This document shows positions 15,445 through 23,270 of a DNA stretch of 64,000 nt, piece by piece. The stretch's first letter is position 1, and each line of letters starts with the position of its first letter. This DNA comes from an uncultured bacterium. GTDB lineage: Bacteria > Pseudomonadota > Gammaproteobacteria > Burkholderiales > Burkholderiaceae_C. The stretch covers positions 23,049-87,048 of the forward strand of contig CAIYQZ010000004.1 of the NCBI GenBank assembly GCA_903928495.1. Direction: 5' to 3'. The translations under genes were made by a program, and so were the position numbers. The notes below the pieces were generated by a model. The model saw only the letters and a program-made list of their open reading frames with translations. It had not been told where the DNA came from and did no database searches.

Positions 15445-17742
15445 ATGCAAGCCTCTGACCAACCCGTGCTGCGCGACATCGTGCTGATAGGCGGTGGCCA
15501 CAGCCATGTGGGTGTGCTGCGCCGCTTTGGCATGAACCCCGAGCCCGGTGTGCGCCTGACCGTCATCTGCAACAGCATTGACACGCCGTACTCCGGCATG
15601 TTGCCCGGTTACATCTCGGGGCACTATGGCTTTGACGATTGCCACATTGACCTGCCGCGCCTGGCCATGTTTGCCGGGGCGCGCTTTTACAACGACGAGG
15701 TGGTGGGGCTGGACACGGCCAACGGCAAAGTGCTGTGCCGCACCCATCCGCCTGTGGGGTTTGATGTGTGTTGCATCAACGTGGGCTCCACCCCGCAAGT
15801 GGGGCGCGTGCCCGGTGCGGCCGAGCACGCGGTACCGGTCAAACCCATTTTGAATTTCAACGCCCGCTGGCTGGCGCTGCTGGAGCGGGTACGACAGCAC
15901 CCCGGCCGCACCACCATCGCTCTGGTGGGCGGGGGCGCGGGCGGCGTGGAGCTGACGCTGTCCATGCAGTTCCGCTTGCGCGCCGAGCTGAAAACCCTGG
16001 GCCGCAACCCCGACGATTTGGTGTTTCACCTGTTCACCAGCGGGCCTGAGGTGATGCCCACGCACAACGCCTGGGTGCGCAAACACTTCACCCGCGTGCT
16101 GGCCCAGCGGGGCGTGCACCTGCACACTGGGGCCGAGGTGGCGCAGGTGGGCGAGGGCACGCTGACCACCGCGCAGGGCCAAACCGTGGCCGCTGACGAA
16201 ATCGTGTGGGTCACTCAGGCCGGTGGGCCCCAGTGGCTGCAAGGCTCGGGCCTGGCGCTGGACGCCGATGGTTTTGTGAAGGTGAACGAACACCTGCAAA
16301 CCAGCCACCCCCAGGTGTTTGCCGCCGGTGACGTGGCCGCCTTCGGCCCCCGCCCCCTGGAAAAAGCCGGTGTGTTTGCCGTGCGCATGGGCCCGCCCCT
16401 GGCCGACAACCTGCGCCGTGCTGTGCGCGGTGTGCCGCTGAAGGCCTACAAGCCGCAAAAACACTGGCTGGCCCTCATCAGCACGGGCGACAAACACGCC
16501 GTGGCCTCGCGCGGCCCGGTGGGCTTTGCGGGCAACTGGGTGTGGCGCTGGAAAGACTGGATTGACCGCCGCTTCATGCAGCGCTTCAGCCAGTTCCCGG
16601 CCATGACCGAGATGCGCGCCGCCCGCAACAACGCGCTGGTGACGGACCTGCCGCTGACCGCCGACGAGTCGGCACAGGCCATTTCGGCCATTGCCATGCG
16701 CTGCGGCGGCTGTGGGGCCAAAGTGGGTGCCACCGTGCTGCAACGCGCCTTGGGCAACCTGCACCCGGTGGACCGGAATGACGTGGTGATTGGCCTGCAC
16801 GCCCCCGACGATGCCGCCGTGGTGCGCGTACCCCCCGGCAAAGCCATGGTGCACACGGTGGACTTTTTCCGGGCCTTCATTGACGACCCGTATGTGTTTG
16901 GCCAGGTGGCTGCCAACCACGCGCTGGGCGACATCTACGCCATGGGCGGAGAGCCCCAGACGGCCACCGCCGTGGTGACGGTGCCACCGGGGCTGGAAAG
17001 CAAGGTGGAAGAACTGCTGCTGCACATGATGAGCGGCGCCATGCAAGTGCTCAACGCCGCCAACTGCGCCCTGGTGGGCGGCCACACCGGCGAGGCCAAA
17101 GAGCTGGCGCTGGGCTTTGCCATCAACGGCCTGGTGGACGATGACCTGCACACCGTGCTGCGCAAAGGCGGCCTCACGCCGGGCGATGCGCTCATCCTCA
17201 CCAAACCCATAGGCACCGGCACCCTGTTTGCCGCCTACCCGCAGGCGGCGCAGCTGCCCATGTTCCATGGCCGCTGGGTGACGGAGGCGCTGGGCCACAT
17301 GGTGCAGTCCAACCAGGCAGGGGCCCGCATCCTGACCGCGCACGGCGCCACCGCCTGCACCGACCTGACGGGCTTTGGCCTGCTGGGCCACCTGGTGGAA
17401 ATGACCAAACCCTCCGGCGTGGACGCAGAACTGTGGCTGTCGGCCCTGCCTGTGTTGCCTGGGGCTGAAGAGTGCGTGGCTGCAGGCATCAGCAGTTCAC
17501 TGGCCCCCGCCAACGTGCGCCTGCGCCGCGCCCTGCGCAACCAGGAAGCCTTTGTCAACCACCCCCGCTACCCGCTGCTGTTCGACCCACAAACCGCAGG
17601 CGGCCTGCTGGCCAGCGTGCCGCAGGCGCAGGTGGACGCGTGTGTGGCCGAGTTGAAGGCCGCGGGCTACACGCACACGGCGGTGATTGGGCGCGTGCTG
17701 CCGCAGGGGGATGCGGTGGAGAGTGTGGGATTGGTGGAGTGA
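15445..17742 (+). CDS. senC: selenophosphate synthase fused to FAD/NAD(P)-dependent oxidoreductase (SenC/SelD type)
   Basis: A 765-residue fusion. Residues ~10-390 are a type II NADH-dehydrogenase-like flavoprotein: IGGGHSHVGVL at the N-terminal FAD site, a second dinucleotide fold (LVGGGAGGVELTLS) and VFAAGDVAAF near its end. Residues ~415-765 are SelD, which makes selenophosphate from selenide and ATP; the catalytic loop is RCGGCGAKVG with the nucleophile at Cys423 (TGT codon, not UGA/Sec) and the following lysine, but alanine where E. coli has its second cysteine. DDAAVV and GGHTGEAKEL are further SelD motifs. The redox half may reduce or channel selenium to the kinase. The start has GAGAAAG upstream. 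Whether it also serves selenoprotein or tRNA selenation is open; no selA or selB is present here. Confidence 0.92.
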   Translation: MQASDQPVLRDIVLIGGGHSHVGVLRRFGMNPEPGVRLTVICNSIDTPYSGMLPGYISGHYGFDDCHIDLPRLAMFAGARFYNDEVVGLDTANGKVLCRTHPPVGFDVCCINVGSTPQVGRVPGAAEHAVPVKPILNFNARWLALLERVRQHPGRTTIALVGGGAGGVELTLSMQFRLRAELKTLGRNPDDLVFHLFTSGPEVMPTHNAWVRKHFTRVLAQRGVHLHTGAEVAQVGEGTLTTAQGQTVAADEIVWVTQAGGPQWLQGSGLALDADGFVKVNEHLQTSHPQVFAAGDVAAFGPRPLEKAGVFAVRMGPPLADNLRRAVRGVPLKAYKPQKHWLALISTGDKHAVASRGPVGFAGNWVWRWKDWIDRRFMQRFSQFPAMTEMRAARNNALVTDLPLTADESAQAISAIAMRCGGCGAKVGATVLQRALGNLHPVDRNDVVIGLHAPDDAAVVRVPPGKAMVHTVDFFRAFIDDPYVFGQVAANHALGDIYAMGGEPQTATAVVTVPPGLESKVEELLLHMMSGAMQVLNAANCALVGGHTGEAKELALGFAINGLVDDDLHTVLRKGGLTPGDALILTKPIGTGTLFAAYPQAAQLPMFHGRWVTEALGHMVQSNQAGARILTAHGATACTDLTGFGLLGHLVEMTKPSGVDAELWLSALPVLPGAEECVAAGISSSLAPANVRLRRALRNQEAFVNHPRYPLLFDPQTAGGLLASVPQAQVDACVAELKAAGYTHTAVIGRVLPQGDAVESVGLVE

Positions 17743-18021
17743 GGTTTTTTTGAAATGTGAATCAAAAAGGCCGCTGTCGCTTTATCTCATTGAGTTTTCA
17801 GCTATGTAAATAGTGCAGTTCATCGGGCTCGTTATCTGCTCCGCGAGACCGAGTGCGCTGTATTCAGCGGGTTACGGATCTGCTGTTAGCGACCCGTTGC
17901 GTACATCCCGTCTATACGTCCAAATCAGCCATTCGAGGCGCCACCTAGAAGAAGCTGTGTGTGAACAGTCGTGAGGGTCCATTCGGATGCCAGTGACTTG
18001 CTCGCACCTCGTGCTGGGGGT
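17743..18021. other. intergenic region between convergent senC and histidine kinase gene
   Basis: A 279-bp gap containing a dispersed-repeat copy (17764-17810). Beyond that it shows no reading frame with local codon bias, no tRNA and no clear terminator hairpin followed by T residues. It is noticeably less GC-rich at 17745-17830 than the genes around it. Confidence 0.6.
17764..17810 (+). repeat. dispersed ~45-bp repeat, copy 3
   Basis: Reads AAAAAGGCCGCTGTCGCTTT ... GAGTTTTCAGCTATGTAAA. The CGCTT core and TTTTCAGCTAT end match copy 1. It lies 21 bp after the senC stop. Confidence 0.65.
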
Positions 18022-19401
18022 CTACAGGCGATGTTCAAACGCGGTTGCTTCAAAGTCCAGTTCGAAGAGGGCTCCACCGAGCATTGACGGCATGCATTTC
18101 AACTGCCAACCGTGAGCGCGTGCCACTTCCATGCAGATGGACAGGCCCAGACCGGAGCCCGGCTTCGTGTTATCCGCAGCCCTCCAGAATCTTTCAAATA
18201 CCTGGCTGCGTTGATGCTCTGCGACGCCCTGGCCTTCATCCTCAACGCGGACCCTACCATGGGTCAGGCTGATTCGAACAGTGCCGCCCTGGGGTGAATG
18301 ATCAACTGCGTTTTCAACCAGATTTTTCATCAGGACAAAGAGCTCTCCCGAATCGGCCATCACCTCAAGGTCAAGCGACTCGCGCACGATCTGCACGCTG
18401 ACTTCTGCTTTTTGTGCGCGCCACGAAAGAAATCCGCACACTTGTCGAGTCACCTCATCCAGCGATACGGGTTGCTTCTTCAATGGACGTCCGCCCGTGA
18501 CCTCTGCCACGTGCAGCAACTGATTCACGGTTCTTCCAAGGGCGTCGACATCGTCTAAGGTTTGCGGAGGCAAGCGTTCGACCTGAACCTCCAACTGACC
18601 GCGCAGTAAGGCGATTGGCGTCTTGAGCTCATGGGCTGCATTGGCAAAAAACCGCTGCTGTGCATTGAAGGCCACCTCCAGACGCGCCAGTACTTCGTTG
18701 AACGCGATGACCAGAGGCCGGATTTCGGCGGGCAATGGATCCACCGGAATCCTGGCGGACAAGTTGTTCTGCCCCACCGTGCGGGCCGCCTGACTGGCCA
18801 GACGGATCGGCTGCAGCACGCTGCGCACACCCCAGTAGCTCAGCACGGCCAGCACGCCAATCGCCAGGGCGGCCATGATGCCTACGGCTTCTGCAATGGC
18901 CGGAGCGATAGCCTCTTGGGCGAGTTTGGCAAATCGGTCACTTCGGCCCACCTGAACCCAATAGTCCCGTCCCTGAACCCGATGGCGCACAGAAGCTACG
19001 TGAAAGGGTGTGCCGTTGATCTCGGTGCGCGAATAGCGCCCATCTTGCTGATCCATGGAGACACCCGGCAAGAGGCTGCTGAAGTCGCTGTCCGAGGTAG
19101 CCAACACCTGACCGTCACTGGAAACAACGCGATATTTGAGGTTCGCAAAAAACGCATCGAAGCTTTCGACGTCCTGTCCCTGCAACCGCACGGTCAGATC
19201 ACCGTTCGCGTCAAGGGTAATCGCATCGGCGATATCGTGGGTCTGGCCCATCAGGCTTTGCTGCGTGATGAAGTCGCCAAAGCGGTGCACGAGAAAGGCC
19301 TGAACCGACAGATACAGGCCCGCCACGATGGCGATCGACAAGGAAAACACCAGGGTCAGGCGAAGGGCGAGGCTAGGTGTCTTGAGGAACCGCCAATGCA
19401 T
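18022..19401 (-). CDS. two-component sensor histidine kinase (QseC/PmrB-like)
   Basis: A 459-residue inner-membrane kinase: first TM helix (LRLTLVFSLSIAIVAGLYLSV), a periplasmic domain of ~130 residues, second TM (GIMAALAIGVLAVLSYWG), a HAMP region, the phospho-acceptor motif NAAHELKTPIALL, and catalytic boxes NLVENAVDHSP, VEDEGQGV and GSGLGLSI. It should phosphorylate the adjacent OmpR-type regulator. ATG 19401 is preferred over a TTG at 19425 since AAAGGG lies at good spacing; it overlaps the regulator gene by 29 bp. The signal is unknown; the operon also encodes an outer-membrane barrel. Confidence 0.9.
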   Translation of the reverse strand: MHWRFLKTPSLALRLTLVFSLSIAIVAGLYLSVQAFLVHRFGDFITQQSLMGQTHDIADAITLDANGDLTVRLQGQDVESFDAFFANLKYRVVSSDGQVLATSDSDFSSLLPGVSMDQQDGRYSRTEINGTPFHVASVRHRVQGRDYWVQVGRSDRFAKLAQEAIAPAIAEAVGIMAALAIGVLAVLSYWGVRSVLQPIRLASQAARTVGQNNLSARIPVDPLPAEIRPLVIAFNEVLARLEVAFNAQQRFFANAAHELKTPIALLRGQLEVQVERLPPQTLDDVDALGRTVNQLLHVAEVTGGRPLKKQPVSLDEVTRQVCGFLSWRAQKAEVSVQIVRESLDLEVMADSGELFVLMKNLVENAVDHSPQGGTVRISLTHGRVRVEDEGQGVAEHQRSQVFERFWRAADNTKPGSGLGLSICMEVARAHGWQLKCMPSMLGGALFELDFEATAFEHRL

Positions 19402-20056
19402 AGCCCACGCCCTTTGTGTTGACAATCGATACGCCCGATTGAAGCGCCGTCAGCTTGCCTCGCAGGCGCAGGATAGCGACGTCCAGCGCCTTGGGCGTTA
19501 TCTCGGAAAAAGCGCCCCAGGCGGCCGACTCCAGCGCACCTCGACGCACCACTTGACCCGCGTTGCGAATCAGGGTCAAGAGCACCTGAAGCTCGCTGGG
19601 CGACAAGGTGATGGATGAGGAGCCAACAAAAAGCGTGCTCGCCTGCGGCGACACCCTGAGGTCAGAAAAGCAGGCTTCATCCGGTGCCCATTGCTGATTG
19701 CGGCGCATCAGGGCTTTGGTCCTTGCCACTAGTTCAGCCATTTCGAAGGGCTTGGTCAGGTAATCGTCGGCTCCGTTTTCGAGTCCGCTCACGCGGTCGT
19801 CCAAAGCGTCGCGGGCCGTCAGGATCAGGCAGGGCGTGGACTGCCGAAGGGCGCGCAATTGCGCCAGCAAGGACAACCCGTCGCCGTCGGGCAAACCCCG
19901 ATCCAGAATCAGCGCATCGTACCGTACGGTTTCCAAGAAGGCGGCGGCATGCCCCAGGCTGGTCACTGTGTCACATGCGATGCCTTGCGCCCGCAAGGCG
20001 AACACCACGGCCTGCGCCATTCGGGGATGGTCTTCAACAATCAGTACCCGGGGCAT
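19373..20056 (-). CDS. OmpR-family response regulator
   Basis: A 227-residue regulator with an N-terminal receiver domain (phospho-acceptor D52 in ILDRGLPDGDG, acidic pocket E8/D9, K102 in YLTKPFEM) and a C-terminal winged-helix DNA-binding domain (LSPSELQVLLTLIRNAG ... DVAILRLRGKL ... NTKGVGYAL). It begins 17 bp after the outer-membrane protein gene and overlaps the kinase gene, so barrel, regulator and kinase are likely one transcript. A perfect GTTAC-N6-GTAAC repeat upstream of the operon at 20812-20827 is a possible autoregulatory site. Confidence 0.92.
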   Translation of the reverse strand: MPRVLIVEDHPRMAQAVVFALRAQGIACDTVTSLGHAAAFLETVRYDALILDRGLPDGDGLSLLAQLRALRQSTPCLILTARDALDDRVSGLENGADDYLTKPFEMAELVARTKALMRRNQQWAPDEACFSDLRVSPQASTLFVGSSSITLSPSELQVLLTLIRNAGQVVRRGALESAAWGAFSEITPKALDVAILRLRGKLTALQSGVSIVNTKGVGYALAVPQDT

Positions 20057-20073
20057 AACTCAAAGTGTGTCAT

Positions 20074-20733
20074 TCAGAACCGATAGGTTAGGCCCAGATT
20101 GACCGATGTGGGCTGGTACTTGGGCTTGCCGCTCAGTGTGGCGCCCGCAGAGGTCGACTTGAAGGAACCGCTGCCCATCTGGCTCCAGCGAAGGTCAGCG
20201 CTCACACTCCAGCGATCCGTCAGCTCCACTTCGCCACCCACAATGGCCTGAATGGCCAGGCCGCCCCGGCGTGAGTACTCCTGCTCCGATCCGTCGCGGC
20301 TGAGGTCCAGGTCGATCTCGGTGACATAGCCCAGGCCCGCTCCGACAAACGGCCGCACCATGCCCACTTTCTGAAAGCGGTAGTAGCCGTTGATGAAAGC
20401 CGTCGTAGAGGCGAAGTCGCCCTGGACGGGGGTGCCACCAATGCGCTTGACGTCATGGCTGCGGTAATCCCAGGCCAGCTCAGCCGCCCAACCGTTGCCA
20501 TAGCGATAACCGAAGGCTCCGCCCAGGCCGATTCCGCTGCCAAAAGAACCTTTGCCAGTCAATGTGGACAGGGATGTGCGCGATTCCGTCAGGCTGGTCG
20601 ATGCCAGTGAACTGCTGCCGCCGTAAGCGCTGACATACAGACCGGACCGGTCTTGGGCGACGACCGGCATGGTGGCAAACATCGTTAGGCCGGCCAACGA
20701 GGCACATACAAGGGACTTGGTGGGAAAAGACAT
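20074..20733 (-). CDS. outer-membrane beta-barrel protein
   Basis: A 219-residue exported protein with a signal peptide (LVCASLAGLTMFATMPVVAQ) and alternating aromatic/polar strands typical of an eight-stranded barrel: GLYVSAYGGSSSL, GAFGYRYGNGWAAELAWDYR, AFINGYYRFQ, VRPFVGAGLGYV, and a C-terminal strand ending in phenylalanine (VNLGLTYRF), the BAM recognition end. It resembles OmpW/OmpA-barrel families without a clear subfamily. ATG 20733 is preferred over GTG 20742. Being first in an operon with a two-component pair suggests its level is controlled by envelope conditions; no ligand is evident. Confidence 0.85.
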   Translation of the reverse strand: MSFPTKSLVCASLAGLTMFATMPVVAQDRSGLYVSAYGGSSSLASTSLTESRTSLSTLTGKGSFGSGIGLGGAFGYRYGNGWAAELAWDYRSHDVKRIGGTPVQGDFASTTAFINGYYRFQKVGMVRPFVGAGLGYVTEIDLDLSRDGSEQEYSRRGGLAIQAIVGGEVELTDRWSVSADLRWSQMGSGSFKSTSAGATLSGKPKYQPTSVNLGLTYRF

Positions 20734-21039
20734 GGTGAGCACCTGGGTAGGGTTGGAGCAATCGCGGCCGGGAGAATTCGCCAGCTGCTACATCATTCTT
20801 TTTCCAGATGGGTTACAGCAAGGTAACGGGCCGCCAAAGCCGATCCTGCTAGAACCCTCGCCTCTCAGGTGTACGAAGGAAAACAGTGCGAAAGTGCTTC
20901 CTGAAGAAACACAAGAAAACAAGTATGTGCTGTGGTCGATCGCTTTACCGAAAGAACGACAGCCGCTCCTGGCCGAGAACTCCCCCGGTGAACTACCAGG
21001 TCATACCCGCAAAAACTGCAGGCCGTCAAATCGGCCCAC
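20734..21039. other. intergenic region upstream of the barrel/two-component operon
   Basis: About 306 bp between two minus-strand genes, lower in GC than its surroundings. It holds the candidate operator at 20812-20827. No coding frame with the local codon bias and no RNA gene is recognisable. Confidence 0.5.
20812..20827. promoter_or_regulatory. candidate operator GTTAC-N6-GTAAC
   Basis: A perfect 5-bp inverted repeat, GTTACAGCAAGGTAAC, centred about 87 bp upstream of the outer-membrane protein start. Spacing of half-sites (11 bp centre to centre) fits a dimeric winged-helix regulator, and the operon encodes one. Short palindromes occur by chance, so this is tentative. Confidence 0.35.
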
Positions 21040-21576
21040 TCACCGCCGAACCAAATACGTTGCCACCAGCAAAAACGCCTGCACCTGCCGCGAGGCCTCC
21101 GGCAAGCTCAGCCGGAATTCAAATCGCAAGGCGAACGCACGTGGCTCCCGCACCTGCCCCACTTCAACGCCTGATGCATTAGTGATGGGGAAGCGCTTGG
21201 CCCAAAAAGACGTGGACGGCAGAACCTCCAGTGCCAGCGGCACGCTCAGGCGCAGGGCAGGGTGCCGTTTGCCCGGTTCGTACACCACGTCTGCCTGGCA
21301 CAGCAGGTTACCTTCGGGCGTTTCAAGCGTGTAACGCACATCGTTGATGAAGCCCCTGCGGGTGTATTCAAACCGGAACAGCAAGTGTTCTGCACCCAAT
21401 TGAATGTGGCAGTCCCCCGCGCTTGAGCCCGGCGGGTGCACCCTCAGGCGGGCATTCTTGCCTTGTGCAAAGTTTGCAAACTCCATGGTGCCCACCGTGA
21501 CGCCTGCCGCGTCTGCAAACTCGAACACAAAGCCGTTCCAAGCTGACTTTTGGCGCAGGTGCAGGTCTGGTGTCAC
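21040..21576 (-). CDS. hypothetical protein (178 aa)
   Basis: Not recognised. The 178-residue product has no signal peptide or membrane helix and is rich in short beta-like stretches (GFVFEFADAAGVTVGTMEF, HLLFRFEYTRRGF, RHPALRLSVPLALEVL, FALRFEFRLSL), ending in a hydrophobic run (QVQAFLLVATYLVRR). The repeated pattern is compatible with a beta-barrel such as the tubby/LURP-like fold, but this is only an impression. It lies 31 bp after an SRPBCC-DUF1428 gene on the same strand and may share its transcript. Codon use is normal for the region. Confidence 0.65.
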   Translation of the reverse strand: MTPDLHLRQKSAWNGFVFEFADAAGVTVGTMEFANFAQGKNARLRVHPPGSSAGDCHIQLGAEHLLFRFEYTRRGFINDVRYTLETPEGNLLCQADVVYEPGKRHPALRLSVPLALEVLPSTSFWAKRFPITNASGVEVGQVREPRAFALRFEFRLSLPEASRQVQAFLLVATYLVRR

Positions 21577-21607
21577 GGGCAGTTTGGCCAGCGTCTGGCT
21601 GGGTGGC

Positions 21608-22459
21608 TCATGCGTTCACGATCATGTCGAACCCACCAAAAATCATTCGTGTGCCGTCAAACGGCATTTCAGCCATGGTGGCTGGCATGCGCGGGTCGGC
21701 AAACACCTTTTGCATGCCAGCGTCTCGCGTGGCCTTGTCGGGCCAGGTGATCCACGAAAACACCACCGTTTCGTCGGGCTTGCGCAGCACGGCGGTGTGC
21801 ATGGAGTTGAGTTTTCCCACGGGCACGTCGTTGCCCCAGCATTCCACCAGCGAGATGGCGCCATGTTCCTTGAACACCACGGCCGCGTCTTGCGCATGTT
21901 GTCGGTAGGCCTCACGGTTGGCGGTGGGCACAGCCAGCAAAAAGCCGTCCACGTAGGGCTGGTTTGACGGTATGTGGGTGGCGCTCAGCGTCTGTGCCAG
22001 CGCGTCAAGCTGATCAGTGGCCGCCTTCCAGCCGGCTTCCCAGCCCATCTCCACGTGCTTGGCCTTGCTTTCGGCGGTGGCGTGGCGGGCGCTCCAGGTC
22101 ATGTAGGTGTGGCCGTTGGGTGCGTCGGCCAGTTGCACCACCCCGGTCATGAACGGTTCAGCGGCTGGCATGAAACCCTCGGTGTACGCATCGGTGAACA
22201 CCAGCCGCTCCATGGGTTCGATGGCGAGCCACATGCCCTTGCCCTCAAAACTCTCACCGTTGGGGCCCGCCATGACGGTGTTCATGCGGCCGCCCACCCG
22301 CAGGTCGAAATCGGCCTCGGGCACCGTCCAGGGTTTGGGGCAATACCACTGCTTCAGCAACTCTGTGTCGGTCCAGCAGCGCCACACCACCGAGCGGGGG
22401 GCTGACAAGGTGCGCTCCAGGGTCAGGGTGTGTTCGCCTTCGGTTTTCGGAAGTGTCAT
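21608..22459 (-). CDS. SRPBCC (AHSA1-like) domain fused to DUF1428 domain
   Basis: A 283-residue two-domain cytoplasmic protein. The N-terminal half is an activator-of-Hsp90-ATPase-like SRPBCC domain (LTLERTLSAPRSVVWRCWTD, LKQWYCPKPWTVPEADFDLRVGGRMN, GMWLAIEPMERLVFTD, GWEAGWKAATDQLDAL). The C-terminal half, after ATHIPSNQPYVDGF, is a DUF1428 (YbaA-like, dimeric ferredoxin-like) domain with ECWGNDVPVGKLNSMHTAV and VFSWITWPDKATRDAGMQK. These are usually separate genes; the join is continuous with no frameshift. SRPBCC domains bind hydrophobic ligands; the combined function is unknown. ATG 22459 is used; an in-frame start 24 bases upstream is possible. Confidence 0.85.
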   Translation of the reverse strand: MTLPKTEGEHTLTLERTLSAPRSVVWRCWTDTELLKQWYCPKPWTVPEADFDLRVGGRMNTVMAGPNGESFEGKGMWLAIEPMERLVFTDAYTEGFMPAAEPFMTGVVQLADAPNGHTYMTWSARHATAESKAKHVEMGWEAGWKAATDQLDALAQTLSATHIPSNQPYVDGFLLAVPTANREAYRQHAQDAAVVFKEHGAISLVECWGNDVPVGKLNSMHTAVLRKPDETVVFSWITWPDKATRDAGMQKVFADPRMPATMAEMPFDGTRMIFGGFDMIVNA

Positions 22460-22553
22460 GGCGGTTTCTCTGTTGGTGGGCATGGTGTGAGTGTGTCAAA
22501 TCTGCCGGACTGCCGCAAAGGGTGTGTTTGGTGCGTGGATCCATTAAACTGGT

Positions 22554-22571
22554 CATCTATCTAGTCAGATG
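22554..22571. promoter_or_regulatory. candidate autoregulatory operator of the Phd/VapC module
   Basis: CATCT-N8-AGATG inverted repeat 20 bp upstream of the antitoxin start, inside a short AT-rich patch (CATTAAACTGG...) that could hold the -10 region. Phd-type antitoxins commonly bind such palindromes to repress their own operon. Placement is good, but the arms are short. Confidence 0.4.
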
Positions 22572-22591
22572 GATTCAAAAAGGGGTTCAAC

Positions 22592-22849
22592 ATGCACACA
22601 TGGCCTGTTCAAGATGCCAAAGCGCGGTTCAGCGAGTTTCTGGACGCCTGCCTTCAAGAAGGGCCGCAAATGGTGACCCGTCGCGGTGCTGAGGCAGCGG
22701 TGTTGGTGCCTGTGGGGGAATGGCGACGCCTTCAATCGGTGGTGCGGCCCTCACTGAAAGCTCTTTTGCTGTCAGACGACGCGCGTGCTGAGTTGACCCT
22801 TCCCCCGCGTGGCCAAGCCAAGCGTCGGCCAATTGATCGCCAGGCCTGA
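22592..22849 (+). CDS. Phd/YefM-type antitoxin
   Basis: An 85-residue protein beginning MHTWPVQDAKARFSEFLDACLQEGPQ, followed by RRGAEAAVLVPVGEWRRL, the standard Phd/YefM N-terminal DNA-binding and dimerisation fold. The C-terminal part (LTLPPRGQAKRRPIDRQ) is the segment expected to wrap the toxin. It neutralises the downstream PIN toxin and probably represses the operon. The stop is 4 bp before the toxin start, and an upstream inverted repeat at 22554-22571 is a plausible operator. Confidence 0.9.
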   Translation: MHTWPVQDAKARFSEFLDACLQEGPQMVTRRGAEAAVLVPVGEWRRLQSVVRPSLKALLLSDDARAELTLPPRGQAKRRPIDRQA

Positions 22850-22853
22850 CACC

Positions 22854-23261
22854 ATGTATTTGCTGGACACCAATGTGGTCTCCGAGCTGCGCAGGCCCCG
22901 TCCGCACGGCGCGGTGCTGGCCTGGCTCGCTTCTGTAGACGACACGGAACTCTTTGTGTCTGCCGTGACGCTGGGGGAAATTCAAGCGGGTATTGAGTTG
23001 ACGCGTGAGCAAGACCCTGCCAAAGCGGGTGAGTTGGAGGGCTGGCTGGACATGGTGGCCGGGGCCTACAACGTGCTGCCCATGGATGCTGCCGTGTTTC
23101 GTGCATGGGCGCGGCTGATGCACCGCAGATCAGACACTTTGTACGAAGACGCGATGATTGCCGCTACTGCCAAGGTACATCGCTTGACCGTTGTGACGCG
23201 AAATGTGGCGGACTTTCAAGCTTTGGGTTTTGAGGTGCTCAACCCGTTTGCCCTCGTTTGA
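22854..23261 (+). CDS. PIN-domain ribonuclease toxin (VapC/FitB-like)
   Basis: A 135-residue type II toxin that should cleave RNA with divalent metal. The PIN acidic residues are visible: D5 in YLLDTNVVSELRRP, E in VTLGEIQAGIE, D in YEDAMIAATA and D in VTRNVADF. The pattern VVSELRRPRPH and LGEIQAGIE is the FitB-like branch that pairs with Phd-type antitoxins. ATG 22854 is chosen because the PIN fold starts immediately; the open frame extends further upstream only through the antitoxin gene. All catalytic residues appear intact, so the module is likely functional. Confidence 0.92.
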   Translation: MYLLDTNVVSELRRPRPHGAVLAWLASVDDTELFVSAVTLGEIQAGIELTREQDPAKAGELEGWLDMVAGAYNVLPMDAAVFRAWARLMHRRSDTLYEDAMIAATAKVHRLTVVTRNVADFQALGFEVLNPFALV

Positions 23262-23270
23262 CCTGGTCTT

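Noticed and set aside
16693..16725. Possible selenocysteine (UGA) codon in the SelD active site
   Set aside because: The codon is TGT (Cys423), and the frame is continuous with no internal UGA, so no SECIS element is needed.
15238..17391. 717-codon open frame antisense to senC
   Set aside because: Composition is low-complexity (many G, H, Q, R, A) and lacks any domain; it mirrors the GC3 bias of senC on the opposite strand. Treated as an antisense shadow.
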